A stretch of 22,734 nucleotides of DNA from Lachnospiraceae bacterium UBA7179 (GTDB lineage: Bacteria; Bacillota; Clostridia; Lachnospirales; Lachnospiraceae): contig DKVL01000019.1 of the NCBI GenBank assembly GCA_002491195.1, positions 1 to 22,734 of the forward strand, given 5' to 3'. A program made the translations under genes and the position numbers. Shown in pieces: positions 13,089-21,931 of this stretch (positions are counted from its first letter, which is position 1; every line of letters starts with the position of its first letter). The notes under the pieces were generated by a model. That model was not told where the DNA came from. It saw only the letters and a list, made by a program, of their open reading frames with translations, and searched no databases.

Positions 13089-14900
13089 TTATGCCCCCAT
13101 ATTTAACAGTGTATCAAGCATGGAATTGACCACATTAATGTACCGGCTTGCTGCATTATACGCGTTATGGTACATGATCATATGCTCAAGCTCCTCATCC
13201 GACGAGACACCTATGACAGTCTGCCGTTCATTGTCGGCCTGCTCCATCGCAAGCTGTTGAAAATCATACAACTGCCCGAACACATAGCCCGAATTAGTTG
13301 CCTGAGCGATCAGATCTTCATAGCATTTCTCAAAACTGCTGATATCCGTTGCCTTTGGATTCAAATAGATCCCGTCATTTGCAAATGCTTCCACAAACTT
13401 CTTCCCAATGTTATAGTCTACCGAGTTCTCCTGCCATGTAAATTCGAGCAGGGACGGCGACTGCAGGAGCTTTTGATTGATCTTCATATTGTCACAACTG
13501 TACAATGTCTGTGACGCATTCGCATCTTCCTCAACATACTTCCAATACATATTGGGAACCGGCTCCTCATCGTCATCGTATATCTGATACAGTTTTACGC
13601 CCTGAGCCTTTAACAGATCTGCCTCAGCACTGCTGAGAACTACTTTCTCATATCCTGAACCGTTCGCCTTCTGGAACATCTGCATCGGTGAGCCATCCTC
13701 ATTGCACAGATATTTCGTCTTAGGATCACAGCATTCTGCCATCACTTCGTTAATCTTAGTCGCGATCGCATGAACGAGATTGTCAAACTCCGCTTCCACA
13801 TTCATGAGGATAGACTTTGAGATATAGTCATTGTAATATTTGAGTCCGTCCTTCTCATCATACTGATCTGCACTGATTCCAAGCTTATCAAGTTTTTCGT
13901 CGGTGCATGCTCCCACTTCAAGGTCTGTGTAGTTTGCCACATGATCGCCTCTTGCAAGCAGAAGCGCCCTGAGCGAACCCACATCCGTCTTTGCTCCGGT
14001 TGATATCTCATCTTTCAGATTAAAGACCTGCGCACTCTCATAATCTGCGACCTTGTTACCCTTTTCATCTGTGGTATAAGACAGATTCTGTTTCCAGTAC
14101 GGTGTCACGAATCCTGTATCTCTGTCCGTAGCAAGCTGTATCTCAAACACGCATGCCTCATTCACAAAACTTGTACCGTTGAAAAGCACGGTCACTGCGG
14201 TATTGGGTTCCTCGGTGTATGTAATATTGCCATAACCTGCGAGCGAATCAAGCAGCTGGTCGCGCTCATCGCGGAGATCATTTGCATTCTCCACCCCACC
14301 GCACTCGATCTTCATAATCGCTTTATTCAGTTCAAAAATTCTGTTTCCAATGGAATTAATGTCCGCAACGGAATCCTTAATCTGTTCGTTCAGATTGTTC
14401 TGATATTCCTGAAAGGATTGGTAAACCGATGTCGCGTTCTCTATAAAACTCGCCGCCTTTGACATCAGGACAGACATATTGACCGTATTATTCGGATCTT
14501 TCGACAGTTCCTGCATCGCGTTCCACAGTCCCGTAGTTCCCCACACAGACTCTTTAAATGCTGCCCCGTCGAGTTCCCCCATGATGTCCTCGATCTGGAG
14601 AATCGCCGAATATGATATTTCATAATAATTTGACCTACCGTACTCCTCGCGGTAAGCCATGTCGAGAAATGTATCCCTGACATGTCTGCATTCAGCATAT
14701 TTGGCACCAGTTCCTACCTGCTGCTGCCAGCCCCTCAGCGAACGCCCTCCGTAAGTGTATGTCGAATCGGCATTTGCCACCTGCTGGCGGACATATCCGG
14801 GTGTATTTAGATTTGATAAATTGTGCGCTACTGTATTGAGTGCACTCTGCGATGTGCGCACACCGCTGTCGCCTAAATATAATGCTCCAAACAAAGACAT
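13089..14900 (-). CDS. flgK: FlgK-type hook-associated protein, first copy
   Basis: A 603-aa FlgK (HAP1). It starts MSLFGALYLGDSGVRTSQSA with ALNTVAHNLSNLNTPGYVRQ just after, the standard FlgK beginning. Its C-terminus has the NAYNAASRYINVVNSMLDTL helix. Nine cysteines are present, including a CC pair near residue 370. A GTG at 14912 would add four residues; the ATG at 14900 fits the family better, with GAGGTGAGAGG upstream. It is 26 bases after flgN and 76 bases before the second flgK. FlgN is the expected export chaperone. Confidence 0.94.
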   Translation of the reverse strand: MSLFGALYLGDSGVRTSQSALNTVAHNLSNLNTPGYVRQQVANADSTYTYGGRSLRGWQQQVGTGAKYAECRHVRDTFLDMAYREEYGRSNYYEISYSAILQIEDIMGELDGAAFKESVWGTTGLWNAMQELSKDPNNTVNMSVLMSKAASFIENATSVYQSFQEYQNNLNEQIKDSVADINSIGNRIFELNKAIMKIECGGVENANDLRDERDQLLDSLAGYGNITYTEEPNTAVTVLFNGTSFVNEACVFEIQLATDRDTGFVTPYWKQNLSYTTDEKGNKVADYESAQVFNLKDEISTGAKTDVGSLRALLLARGDHVANYTDLEVGACTDEKLDKLGISADQYDEKDGLKYYNDYISKSILMNVEAEFDNLVHAIATKINEVMAECCDPKTKYLCNEDGSPMQMFQKANGSGYEKVVLSSAEADLLKAQGVKLYQIYDDDEEPVPNMYWKYVEEDANASQTLYSCDNMKINQKLLQSPSLLEFTWQENSVDYNIGKKFVEAFANDGIYLNPKATDISSFEKCYEDLIAQATNSGYVFGQLYDFQQLAMEQADNERQTVIGVSSDEELEHMIMYHNAYNAASRYINVVNSMLDTLLNMGA

Positions 14901-14926
14901 GGTACCTCTCACCTCGTGTTTCGTCG

Positions 14927-15445
14927 TTATTGTTTCGCGTCGAAACTACCATGAAAGATACCAAGCGATTGTCCGTTTGTATATGCATTCTTATTATAAT
15001 TGGCTGTTTGCGGCGCAGACTTCATCGCCCGTATCATGTCGAGGTTAAAATTCACCATATCCAACCGTTCTGAGAGGAGCAGCTGGTTTTTCCCATTCGC
15101 CTCCCGCAACTTGTCTATGGTCGTCCTCAAACGTTTCTGCACGCCCTCGAGCCTTTGCTGTTGGTCGGGCATTGATTCGAGCATCTGAATCAGGTCTATT
15201 AGTTTCAATGTTTCAACATCCCTGTTAACTACGTTGGCAATATCAGCCAGAAATTTATCTCTTTTCTTCTCCATTCCCTGGATTCTGCCTACGATTTCCT
15301 GTTCTTCCTCCATGATTTTTCCCAGGCTTTCAATGTCTCCCGCCACGATGACGGAAGTTTTGCTCTCCGAGAGTGTAACGAGTTTTTCATACTCTGTATT
15401 CTCCCCATCGAGCACATCAATCAAGTTTTCCAATAAGCTTGCCAC
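14927..15445 (-). CDS. flgN: FlgN, export chaperone for FlgK/FlgL
   Basis: A 172-aa FlgN-family protein, mostly long charged helices with heptad-like spacing (about 1-130) and a polar C-terminal tail. Sequence identity in this family is low, so position supports the call: it lies between flgM and flgK as in Bacillus (flgM-yvyG-flgK). It keeps FlgK and FlgL unfolded for export. The start is GTG with GAGGTG close upstream; the nearby ATGs are out of frame. The gap from flgM is 25 bases. Confidence 0.85.
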   Translation of the reverse strand: MASLLENLIDVLDGENTEYEKLVTLSESKTSVIVAGDIESLGKIMEEEQEIVGRIQGMEKKRDKFLADIANVVNRDVETLKLIDLIQMLESMPDQQQRLEGVQKRLRTTIDKLREANGKNQLLLSERLDMVNFNLDMIRAMKSAPQTANYNKNAYTNGQSLGIFHGSFDAKQ

Positions 15446-15470
15446 CTGAACACCTCACTGTCATGGCATC

Positions 15471-15749
15471 TTAGAATAAGCCGTTATACTTCTCTAACAG
15501 CTTTCCTGCAAAATCCTCCACGTCTACCTCATAAGTGTCATTGTCGATCCGTTCCTTGATGGAATTGACAAGATTCTGGCGCACGTCAGGCGTTGCTGCA
15601 AGTGCCTTCTTTGCTGCGGAAGCATCCTGAGCCGTCGCTGAGAGCATCAGCTGGTCCTTAAAACTCGTTCCTGCTGCCTTCTTCTCAGTCTTGGTCAACT
15701 TTTTCGTTCCGTATATCTGTTGTATCTGGTTATAGGCATCTATACGCAT
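15471..15749 (-). CDS. flgM: FlgM, anti-sigma-28 factor
   Basis: A 92-aa FlgM. The N-terminal MRIDAYNQIQQIYG is the classic FlgM beginning, and the C-terminal part (about 55-90) has the sigma-28-binding helices with VRQNLVNSIKERIDNDTYEV. FlgM holds SigD/FliA inactive until it is exported through a finished hook-basal body. The frame is open nine codons upstream; the ATG at 15749 with AAGGAGGAG before it is the real start. It is the first gene of the operon and has its own sigma-28 promoter (15809-15835), so sigma-28 drives its own inhibitor in a feedback loop. Confidence 0.95.
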   Translation of the reverse strand: MRIDAYNQIQQIYGTKKLTKTEKKAAGTSFKDQLMLSATAQDASAAKKALAATPDVRQNLVNSIKERIDNDTYEVDVEDFAGKLLEKYNGLF

Positions 15750-15808
15750 ACTGACTCCTCCTTCCCATCCAGTCAATTAATTATGTTATCAGTTCTTTTA
15801 TACTTAAT

Positions 15809-15835
15809 TTATCGGATTATTTTTCATTTACTTTA
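15809..15835 (-). promoter_or_regulatory. Sigma-28 promoter of the flgM operon
   Basis: TAAA (15832-15835) is followed by 15 bases and TCCGATAA (15809-15816), matching the consensus at all but the first -10 base. The -35 TAAA overlaps the TAA stop codon (15833-15835) of the TetR-type gene. It should drive flgM-flgN-flgK-flgK-flgL and perhaps fliW-csrA. Confidence 0.9.
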
Positions 15836-16483
15836 TACTTTTTTGCAAATTAAATCTTGGATATCGCTCTCTGTCTTTGTCTGGTCGGTCATCCGATGCA
15901 TCGCCATCATTCCCTTAATGGTGCGAAATATATAGGGTTTGAGTTCATCGATTCCGACCGGCTCACTGTACAAAATGGCGCTGTAGCAAGTCGCTCCCAC
16001 AAGCTCGATCATCATAAACACCATCACCTCGGGATTCTCAAATCTGCCCTCATCCCCAAACATGGAGTGGTAAATATCATAGAAATCAACTTCGCTGTCC
16101 CCCCCCGCCTCAATGAGCACATTTTTAAACACACCCCAGCTAAGGTTCTTGGAAATGAATCTTAGAAGTGTCTTATCCTCCACAAGCTGGTTGATAATAT
16201 GATCGATCAGAAAGATTACCCGCTCCTCAAGCCCGGTAATGCCAGTCTCCTGAAGGGCAAGATCTGCTCTCTTGAACACTTCTGATGACTTGTGAGCGAT
16301 CAGTTTATTTCTGATATCATATTTATCCTTGAAATACAGATAAAAGGTTCCCTTCGCCACCCCTGCGTCCTCCACAATATCCGATATGGATGTCTTCTGG
16401 ATCCCTTTGCTGGTAAAGAGCCTAAACGCTGTTTCCAGAAGAGATTCCCTCTTAATCTGTTTGTTTTTATCTATTTTGCTCAT
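15833..16483 (-). CDS. TetR/AcrR-family transcriptional regulator
   Basis: A 216-aa regulator. The N-terminal helix-turn-helix is clear: LLETAFRLFTSKGIQKTSIS, then DIVEDAGVAKGTFYLYFKDK (about 15-55). The C-terminal ligand domain is variable and its ligand cannot be told. The gene ends inside the -35 of the flgM promoter, so readthrough would add flgM transcription independent of sigma-28. The overlapping palindrome ACCGTAACGGT (16519-16529) just downstream of its own -10 is a probable autorepression site. The ribosome binding site is weak. It may control motility genes or the divergent SBP-GGDEF/EAL unit. Confidence 0.9.
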   Translation of the reverse strand: MSKIDKNKQIKRESLLETAFRLFTSKGIQKTSISDIVEDAGVAKGTFYLYFKDKYDIRNKLIAHKSSEVFKRADLALQETGITGLEERVIFLIDHIINQLVEDKTLLRFISKNLSWGVFKNVLIEAGGDSEVDFYDIYHSMFGDEGRFENPEVMVFMMIELVGATCYSAILYSEPVGIDELKPYIFRTIKGMMAMHRMTDQTKTESDIQDLICKKV

Positions 16484-16516
16484 TTTCTCATTGAATAACC
16501 CGCTTTACACCTTTTG

Positions 16517-16541
16517 TTACCGTAACGGTTTTAGTATACCA
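16517..16541 (-). promoter_or_regulatory. TetR-gene promoter with palindromic operator
   Basis: On the minus strand TGGTATACT (16533-16541) is an extended -10; no good -35 is seen. Immediately downstream are overlapping palindromes GTTACCGTAAC and ACCGTAACGGT (16519-16529), well placed for autorepression. The divergent SBP gene starts 130 bases away, so binding here could also affect it. Confidence 0.55.
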
Positions 16542-16624
16542 GCTTTTCACACAAATCGCAATGGGTTTACATAACTTTATTTTTTATGATTTGCATTTTT
16601 CTATTTATCTGGCAGGTACTTATG

Positions 16625-16633
16625 TGGTACAAT
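16625..16633 (+). promoter_or_regulatory. Extended -10 promoter of the SBP-GGDEF/EAL unit
   Basis: TGGTACAAT is an extended -10 (TGN-TACAAT) 38 bases before the SBP start. The matching -35 is poor, suggesting a regulated or weak promoter. No sigma-28 pattern was found here. Confidence 0.5.
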
Positions 16634-16670
16634 ATTTTTATCATTTCATTACAAAGGATGTGTCTGCAAC

Positions 16671-18077
16671 ATGAAAAAACGACTTTCTTCTATATTATAT
16701 ATTATCTGTGCTGTGTTGGCACTGCTTCTTGCTGGCTGTGGCGAAATGTCCAGGAACAATCATGGTCTCTCCAAAGAGAACCCCACGAGCATCAAGATAT
16801 GGCATTATTACAATGGTGCTCTTGCCGCCGCTTTTGACGATCTGGTATCTGAATTTAACAATACGGTCGGGCGTGAGAACGGCATCGTAGTCTACTCGGA
16901 GAGCATGAGTACGGTCGTTGATCTTGAGAATGCGTTGTGGGACTCCGCCAACGAAAAAGTCGGCGCGCCCGATATGCCTAATATTTTCCAGTGTTACCAG
17001 GATACTGCCACTGCACTTGATCAGGTGGTATCACTGGTTGACCTCGACGACTACATTTCAGAAGACGAAAAAAATTCTTATGTAAAGCTTTTTCTCGACG
17101 CGGGATGCATAGGCAATGACAAGAAGTGGAAGCTTTTCCCTGTCGCCAAATCCACAGAAGTACTTATCCTGAACAAGACGGACTGGGACAAATTCGCTGC
17201 GGATACCGGCGCTTCCACGCAGGATTTGTCCACATGGGAAGGTCTTGTCGACACAGCTGAAAAATACTATGAATGGTCCGACGGCAAAGCTTTTTTTGGC
17301 AGAGACGCTTTTGCAAACTATCTGATTATCGCAAGTTCCCAGCTCGGGCATGAGATTTTTCAAGTTTCAGACGGCAGGGAAAAAATTGATTTTGACAAGG
17401 AGACGATGCGCACGATCTGGAATCATTTTTATGTGCCCTATGTCAAAGGGTATTTCCGCCATGTGGGACAATACCGCAGCGATGATGTGAAACTCGGTGA
17501 AATCATTGCACTTGTCTGCTCCTCATCGAGTGCTGTGTACTTTCCCACGGAAGTGACGCCTGCCGATGGTCCATCTTATGCAATTGAGCACCTGGTTCTC
17601 CCTCTTCCAAATTTTGACCGTACTGCACCTTATGCGGTTCAGCAAGGCGCAGGTATGGCTGTCACGAAATCAACTGAGGCGGAGGAATACGCCAGTGTCC
17701 TTTTCCTCAAATGGTTTACCGAGTGGCAGCAAAATTTGAAATTTTCTGTAAATAGCGGATATATGCCTGTCAGCGTAGAGGCTGTTAAGGTTGAAACTGT
17801 GGACAGCTATCTCCTGGAGAATCCCACAAGTGCCATCGTGTCCGACTCGCTCCATGTTGCAATCGACGAAGTCAGCCGATATATCATGTACACACCGCCG
17901 GCAGTTACGGGCGGCACACAGGCACGAAGTATTCTGGACTCCTCAATGCCAGACCTTGCCATACGGGACCGCGCTGCGGTAGAAAATGGCACAGCGGTCG
18001 ATGTTTTTCTGACCGACGAACATTTTGAGGAATGGTATGAAGACACACTCGCACAACTTCAGGAGTGCTGCAGATAA
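16671..18077 (+). CDS. Lipoprotein extracellular solute-binding protein (family 1 type)
   Basis: A 468-aa solute-binding lipoprotein. The signal peptide ends in the lipobox LLLAGC with C23 as the lipidated cysteine. The mature part has the layout of ABC sugar-type binding proteins: SIKIWHYYNGAL near the start, a hydrophobic VLILNKTDWDKF strand about a third of the way in, and a late segment with LFLKWFTEWQQN and SGYMPV, typical of family 1 SBPs. AAAGGATG lies 10 bases before the ATG. No permease or ATPase gene is next to it. Instead a GGDEF/EAL gene follows, its ribosome binding site overlapping this stop codon. The protein is therefore more likely a sensory receptor than a transport part. 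The ligand is unknown; the family suggests a sugar or other small solute. Confidence 0.88.
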   Translation: MKKRLSSILYIICAVLALLLAGCGEMSRNNHGLSKENPTSIKIWHYYNGALAAAFDDLVSEFNNTVGRENGIVVYSESMSTVVDLENALWDSANEKVGAPDMPNIFQCYQDTATALDQVVSLVDLDDYISEDEKNSYVKLFLDAGCIGNDKKWKLFPVAKSTEVLILNKTDWDKFAADTGASTQDLSTWEGLVDTAEKYYEWSDGKAFFGRDAFANYLIIASSQLGHEIFQVSDGREKIDFDKETMRTIWNHFYVPYVKGYFRHVGQYRSDDVKLGEIIALVCSSSSAVYFPTEVTPADGPSYAIEHLVLPLPNFDRTAPYAVQQGAGMAVTKSTEAEEYASVLFLKWFTEWQQNLKFSVNSGYMPVSVEAVKVETVDSYLLENPTSAIVSDSLHVAIDEVSRYIMYTPPAVTGGTQARSILDSSMPDLAIRDRAAVENGTAVDVFLTDEHFEEWYEDTLAQLQECCR

Positions 18078-18088
18078 GGAGGTTCCTA

Positions 18089-20965
18089 ATGAAAAGTTTA
18101 AGATACTATGTCCTGCTACCACTCATCCTGATCATCCTCTTTCAGGCGGCTGTCTTTGCCAGCATCATTGTTGTCAGCAGTGCTTCCGAAAATCTGGACA
18201 AAAATCTGTTCCGCATTCTGGACAATACGGTTGCGGCAAGAGAAACGGCATTAGAACAACAACTCGCTGTCTTTGTGAATATGGACAGTTTCTATGACAC
18301 AGTGACAACGCTTACCTCTGAGAAAGCAGCAGAACTGGAAATGAGTGTTACAGAATACACCGCCGATGCTGCAAACCGTCAATCTCTTCTCGGAGACATC
18401 ACTCCCATAATCCTTGGAGCCCTGCGCAGGAGCGGTGCCACATCATGCTATATTATCCTGGAGGGCAATTCAGAGGAGTCCCTGAAAGACGCACTCTATC
18501 TGCGGGATTTTAACCCTTCGGATTCGCCGGAAAGCAACTCTGATGTTCTACTTGAGGCGGGACCTCTGCAGCTTCTATATGACCATACCCTGACTACCAG
18601 TTCATTCTGGACTCCCACGCTTGATGTGGACAAGGACTGTGTCTTTTATCGGACAGCTTTTGACGGAGGCAACACTTACATGGAGCTTACAGCAATGGAG
18701 CTTGGCTATTTCAGCACCCCTATGTGCATCCATCCAGGCGACAGTCTGTGTATCACATACAGCATTCCGCTCCTCGATGATATGCACCACTGTTATGGCG
18801 TTATTGGCTTTGGCATGACGCTGGATTATCTGAAAAAACTCCTGCCCAATCAGGATATCACACTTGACGAGTACGGTTCATACTATCTGGCAAGCACCAG
18901 CGATCTTGCTACAGCACAGAGTATGCTGATTGTCAATGATACCTACTATGAAGCTCTGGATACTGGCTCTGTGGTCGCAATGAGCCCCCGAAACAGGGAA
19001 TACAATATCTATGACCTGCAGATCAACGGTCCAAACACTGACACCAACGCCTGCGTACACCCGCTGCGGATCTATGCGGCAAATTCCCCTTACCGCGCAC
19101 AGCAGTGGATCCTATGCGGGCTGATCCGGACAGATGTTTTGTTCGCCTCCTCGCGACAGTTAAATGTGACTGTACTTTGTGCGATTGGTCTGTCATTGCT
19201 GCTATCCATTACAGGTACACTCATTATCACACACATAATCATGAAACCGATCCGAACCCTCAACAACGGAATCCCCAAGCTGTCTCCTGGCTACAGCACC
19301 CTGCCCCGGACACATATTACGGAGTTTGACAACCTGTCCACCGCCATCGAACAGCAGAATATTTCAATCTACAAACTTGGAAACAAGATGGCAGAGATTA
19401 TTGATATTGCCGGCGTGTCTCTGGGTGTATGTGAGTTTGACGCGAATAATGATACTGTCTATTGTACCCATAAGATTTTTGAGATTCTGGGACTATCGGA
19501 CAGCGGATGGGCGCACAACCATATTTCCAAAGCGTTGTTTATCAGCAGGATCACACAGAACAATGACTGCTTTGTCCAGAGTCATGAGAATCCGAACGAA
19601 TACCGCTACCATCGTGTCGGCTATGAGGATAAATGGCTTGACATCAAGCAGATTCCAAGGGAAGGCAGCATTCTGATCACAATCTCTGACATCACAGAGC
19701 GTATCATGGAACAGGAAAAGATGATCCATGACCGCGATTATGACATTTTAACGGGACTTTTTAACAGACGTGCTTTCTCCCGCGAAATGAAATACCTGAT
19801 TGACGACAGCCATTGTGAAAATGGTGTTTTATCTATATGGGACCTTGACAATCTCAAGTACACAAACGATACTTATGGCCATGAGATCGGGGACAAATAC
19901 ATCTGTATGTTATCCGATCTGCTGAAAAAGGAACTTCCACGAAAAAGTATCAGCGCGCGTCTCGCCGGCGATGAATTCACCGTGTTTCTCTATGATGCTC
20001 CCAAAGATCAGCTTGTGGAAACGCTGCAAAAGATTCATCAGCTGTTGATGAAAGAACGCTTAAGCCTTCCCGACGGGCATGAGCTGAACATGAGTGCGTC
20101 CGCGGGCATGGCTTTTTATAACGATGACGCCACAAACTATGCGGAGCTGTTAAAGTACGCTGATTTTGCGATGTATCAGGTCAAGAAATCATCAAAGGGA
20201 AGCATCAAGGCTTATGACAAGGATTCCTATGTGCGGGATTACATCTTGGTACAGGGTGTCGGCGAGCTTGACCGCATCATCATAGATGAATCTGTCCGCT
20301 ATGCCTATCAGCCGATCATCAATATCAAGACAGGCAATATCTTCGCCTACGAGGCATTGATCCGCCCTGTCTCGGACCTGCTCGGACGTCCTGACAATCT
20401 GCTGCGGGTTGCAGAAGCGCAGTTTAAATTAGATAAAATCGAACGGCTCACATGGTTCCATGCATTGAATGGATTCTTTGCACAGGTGCGCGAAAACGAC
20501 AATGCGCGCATTTTCATCAACTCGATCCCGAACCAGCTGCTCTCCGATGAGGATTGGCAGACGCTTGAGGAACTGTACGGGAATAAGCTCAGTCGCATTG
20601 TTATGGAAATTACTGAAAATGCCAGGAGCGAGGTTGATATTGAGGAACGCAAGCGCGCATTCTGCAGCAAGTGGAATATTCCAATCGCTCTCGACGACTT
20701 TGGGTCAGGCTACAGCAACAGTGATCTGCTTGTCTCCCGCATGTTTCATTTCGTGAAACTTGATATGGGATTGATCCAGAAAATCGACAAAAATCCATCG
20801 ACACAGGCACTGGTGCGCAGCACGATCGAGTACTGTCACGAGAATTTCCTGATGGTCATTGCAGAAGGCGTCGAGACGCAGGAGGAGTTCGACACGGTCA
20901 AAGAGCTCGGAGCGGACTTTGTGCAGGGATTTCTGCTTGCCAAACCTTCGTTTACACTCTATTAA
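18089..20965 (+). CDS. Membrane GGDEF/EAL cyclic-di-GMP protein with extracellular sensor
   Basis: A 958-aa protein. TM1 is about residues 5-29, an extracellular sensor region about 30-355, TM2 about 358-382, then a PAS-like segment (about 440-550), GGDEF (about 565-715) and EAL (about 725-955). The GGDEF signature is AGDEF (626-630) with DLDNLKYTNDTYGHEIGD before it; no RxxD inhibitory site is seen. The EAL domain keeps E755-A-L, NSIPNQ, EITEN, DDFGSGY, KLD, AEGVE and QGF, so phosphodiesterase activity is likely; AGDEF may be active or may act as a GTP-binding regulatory domain. The frame is open further upstream, but AAGGAGG at 18076-18082 sets the start at 18089. It is translationally close to the SBP gene, suggesting that the SBP reports ligand to the sensor domain. 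Confidence 0.93.
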   Translation: MKSLRYYVLLPLILIILFQAAVFASIIVVSSASENLDKNLFRILDNTVAARETALEQQLAVFVNMDSFYDTVTTLTSEKAAELEMSVTEYTADAANRQSLLGDITPIILGALRRSGATSCYIILEGNSEESLKDALYLRDFNPSDSPESNSDVLLEAGPLQLLYDHTLTTSSFWTPTLDVDKDCVFYRTAFDGGNTYMELTAMELGYFSTPMCIHPGDSLCITYSIPLLDDMHHCYGVIGFGMTLDYLKKLLPNQDITLDEYGSYYLASTSDLATAQSMLIVNDTYYEALDTGSVVAMSPRNREYNIYDLQINGPNTDTNACVHPLRIYAANSPYRAQQWILCGLIRTDVLFASSRQLNVTVLCAIGLSLLLSITGTLIITHIIMKPIRTLNNGIPKLSPGYSTLPRTHITEFDNLSTAIEQQNISIYKLGNKMAEIIDIAGVSLGVCEFDANNDTVYCTHKIFEILGLSDSGWAHNHISKALFISRITQNNDCFVQSHENPNEYRYHRVGYEDKWLDIKQIPREGSILITISDITERIMEQEKMIHDRDYDILTGLFNRRAFSREMKYLIDDSHCENGVLSIWDLDNLKYTNDTYGHEIGDKYICMLSDLLKKELPRKSISARLAGDEFTVFLYDAPKDQLVETLQKIHQLLMKERLSLPDGHELNMSASAGMAFYNDDATNYAELLKYADFAMYQVKKSSKGSIKAYDKDSYVRDYILVQGVGELDRIIIDESVRYAYQPIINIKTGNIFAYEALIRPVSDLLGRPDNLLRVAEAQFKLDKIERLTWFHALNGFFAQVRENDNARIFINSIPNQLLSDEDWQTLEELYGNKLSRIVMEITENARSEVDIEERKRAFCSKWNIPIALDDFGSGYSNSDLLVSRMFHFVKLDMGLIQKIDKNPSTQALVRSTIEYCHENFLMVIAEGVETQEEFDTVKELGADFVQGFLLAKPSFTLY

Positions 20966-20983
20966 GAAACTTAGGGGCTCTTT

Positions 20984-21931
20984 TTATGATACAAGGTTTG
21001 CGGCGCCGATGAGACCTGCGTCATTGCCAAGAACTGCACATCGCACTGGCGGCACAAATGCTCTGTCACCGCCAAAACACAGGAAACTAAGATGTTCCTC
21101 AACTGCTTTTGTCAGACGGCTTCCCTGATTACAGATGCCGCCTGACAGGAGCACTACATCTGGGCGAAAAATATTAACATAATTTGCGATAGCTTCCGCA
21201 AGGTATGTATAGTAGTTCTCCACGACCTCCTTAGCCGCCGGATCTCCCTCAAGAGCGGCGTCAAAAGGAATTTTTGCATTCATGTTCTCTATTTTTCCGG
21301 CGCACATCTGATTCATCAGCGACTTCTTATTGGCAATGACCGCCCGCTTCGCATCACGAATCAACGCAGTAGCAGAGGCATACGCCTCTACGCAGCCACG
21401 TCTGCCGCAGGTACAGGGTTCCCCGCCAAGAACGATGCTGACATGTCCAAGTTCCGCACCTCCTGCATTGCTTCCCTCAAAGACTTTTCCATTCAGGATA
21501 ATACCGCCGCCGACACCTGTTCCGAGCGTGAGCAGAATCGCATTCGCCACATCCTTTGCAGCTCCCGCCTTCACCTCTCCCAGCGCAGCACAGTTGGCAT
21601 CGTTGGATATACGGATGACGCACGAAAAATAGTTTCCAAGTTCCCTCGCAAGTGCCACATTCTCCCAGCTGATATTGTTGGAGTAACGCACAACACCCGC
21701 CTCTGCATCCACAAGCCCCGGACTGCCGACGCCAATGCCTGCAAGCGCGCTCTCGTCTATTCCTATTGTTTCCATCAGCTGTTTTACGAGTCCCGCCATA
21801 TCTGCGATCACTTCCTCCGCGGGACGTTCTGCCATGGTCGGCGCCGATGTCTGCACTATTAATTTCTGATTCTCATCGATAATTCCTGCCTTAATGTTCG
21901 TTCCTCCCAGATCAATTCCTGCTCTGTACAT
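20984..21931 (-). CDS. glcK: ROK-family glucokinase
   Basis: A 315-aa ROK kinase. It has DLGGTN at residues 7-12 (ATP phosphate loop), GSPGLVD, NDANCAALGE, and the ROK zinc signature ELGHVS followed by CTCGRRGCVE. It phosphorylates glucose, or a related sugar, with ATP at the start of glycolysis; glucose is the best guess from the closest family. The frame stays open for 76 more codons upstream, but GGAGGG lies nine bases before the ATG at 21931 and MYRAGIDLGGTN is the normal N-terminus. Its stop faces that of the GGDEF/EAL gene with only 18 bases between and no clear terminator. The promoter is at 22202-22230, leaving a leader of about 265 bases. Confidence 0.93.
   Translation of the reverse strand: MYRAGIDLGGTNIKAGIIDENQKLIVQTSAPTMAERPAEEVIADMAGLVKQLMETIGIDESALAGIGVGSPGLVDAEAGVVRYSNNISWENVALARELGNYFSCVIRISNDANCAALGEVKAGAAKDVANAILLTLGTGVGGGIILNGKVFEGSNAGGAELGHVSIVLGGEPCTCGRRGCVEAYASATALIRDAKRAVIANKKSLMNQMCAGKIENMNAKIPFDAALEGDPAAKEVVENYYTYLAEAIANYVNIFRPDVVLLSGGICNQGSRLTKAVEEHLSFLCFGGDRAFVPPVRCAVLGNDAGLIGAANLVS

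Noticed and set aside
18065..18088. Earlier start for the GGDEF/EAL protein
   Set aside because: It would overlap the SBP gene end and cover its own ribosome binding site; AAGGAGG at 18076-18082 fits the ATG at 18089.
20940..20990. Bidirectional terminator between GGDEF/EAL and glcK
   Set aside because: No stable hairpin is visible in the 18-base gap or right beside it.
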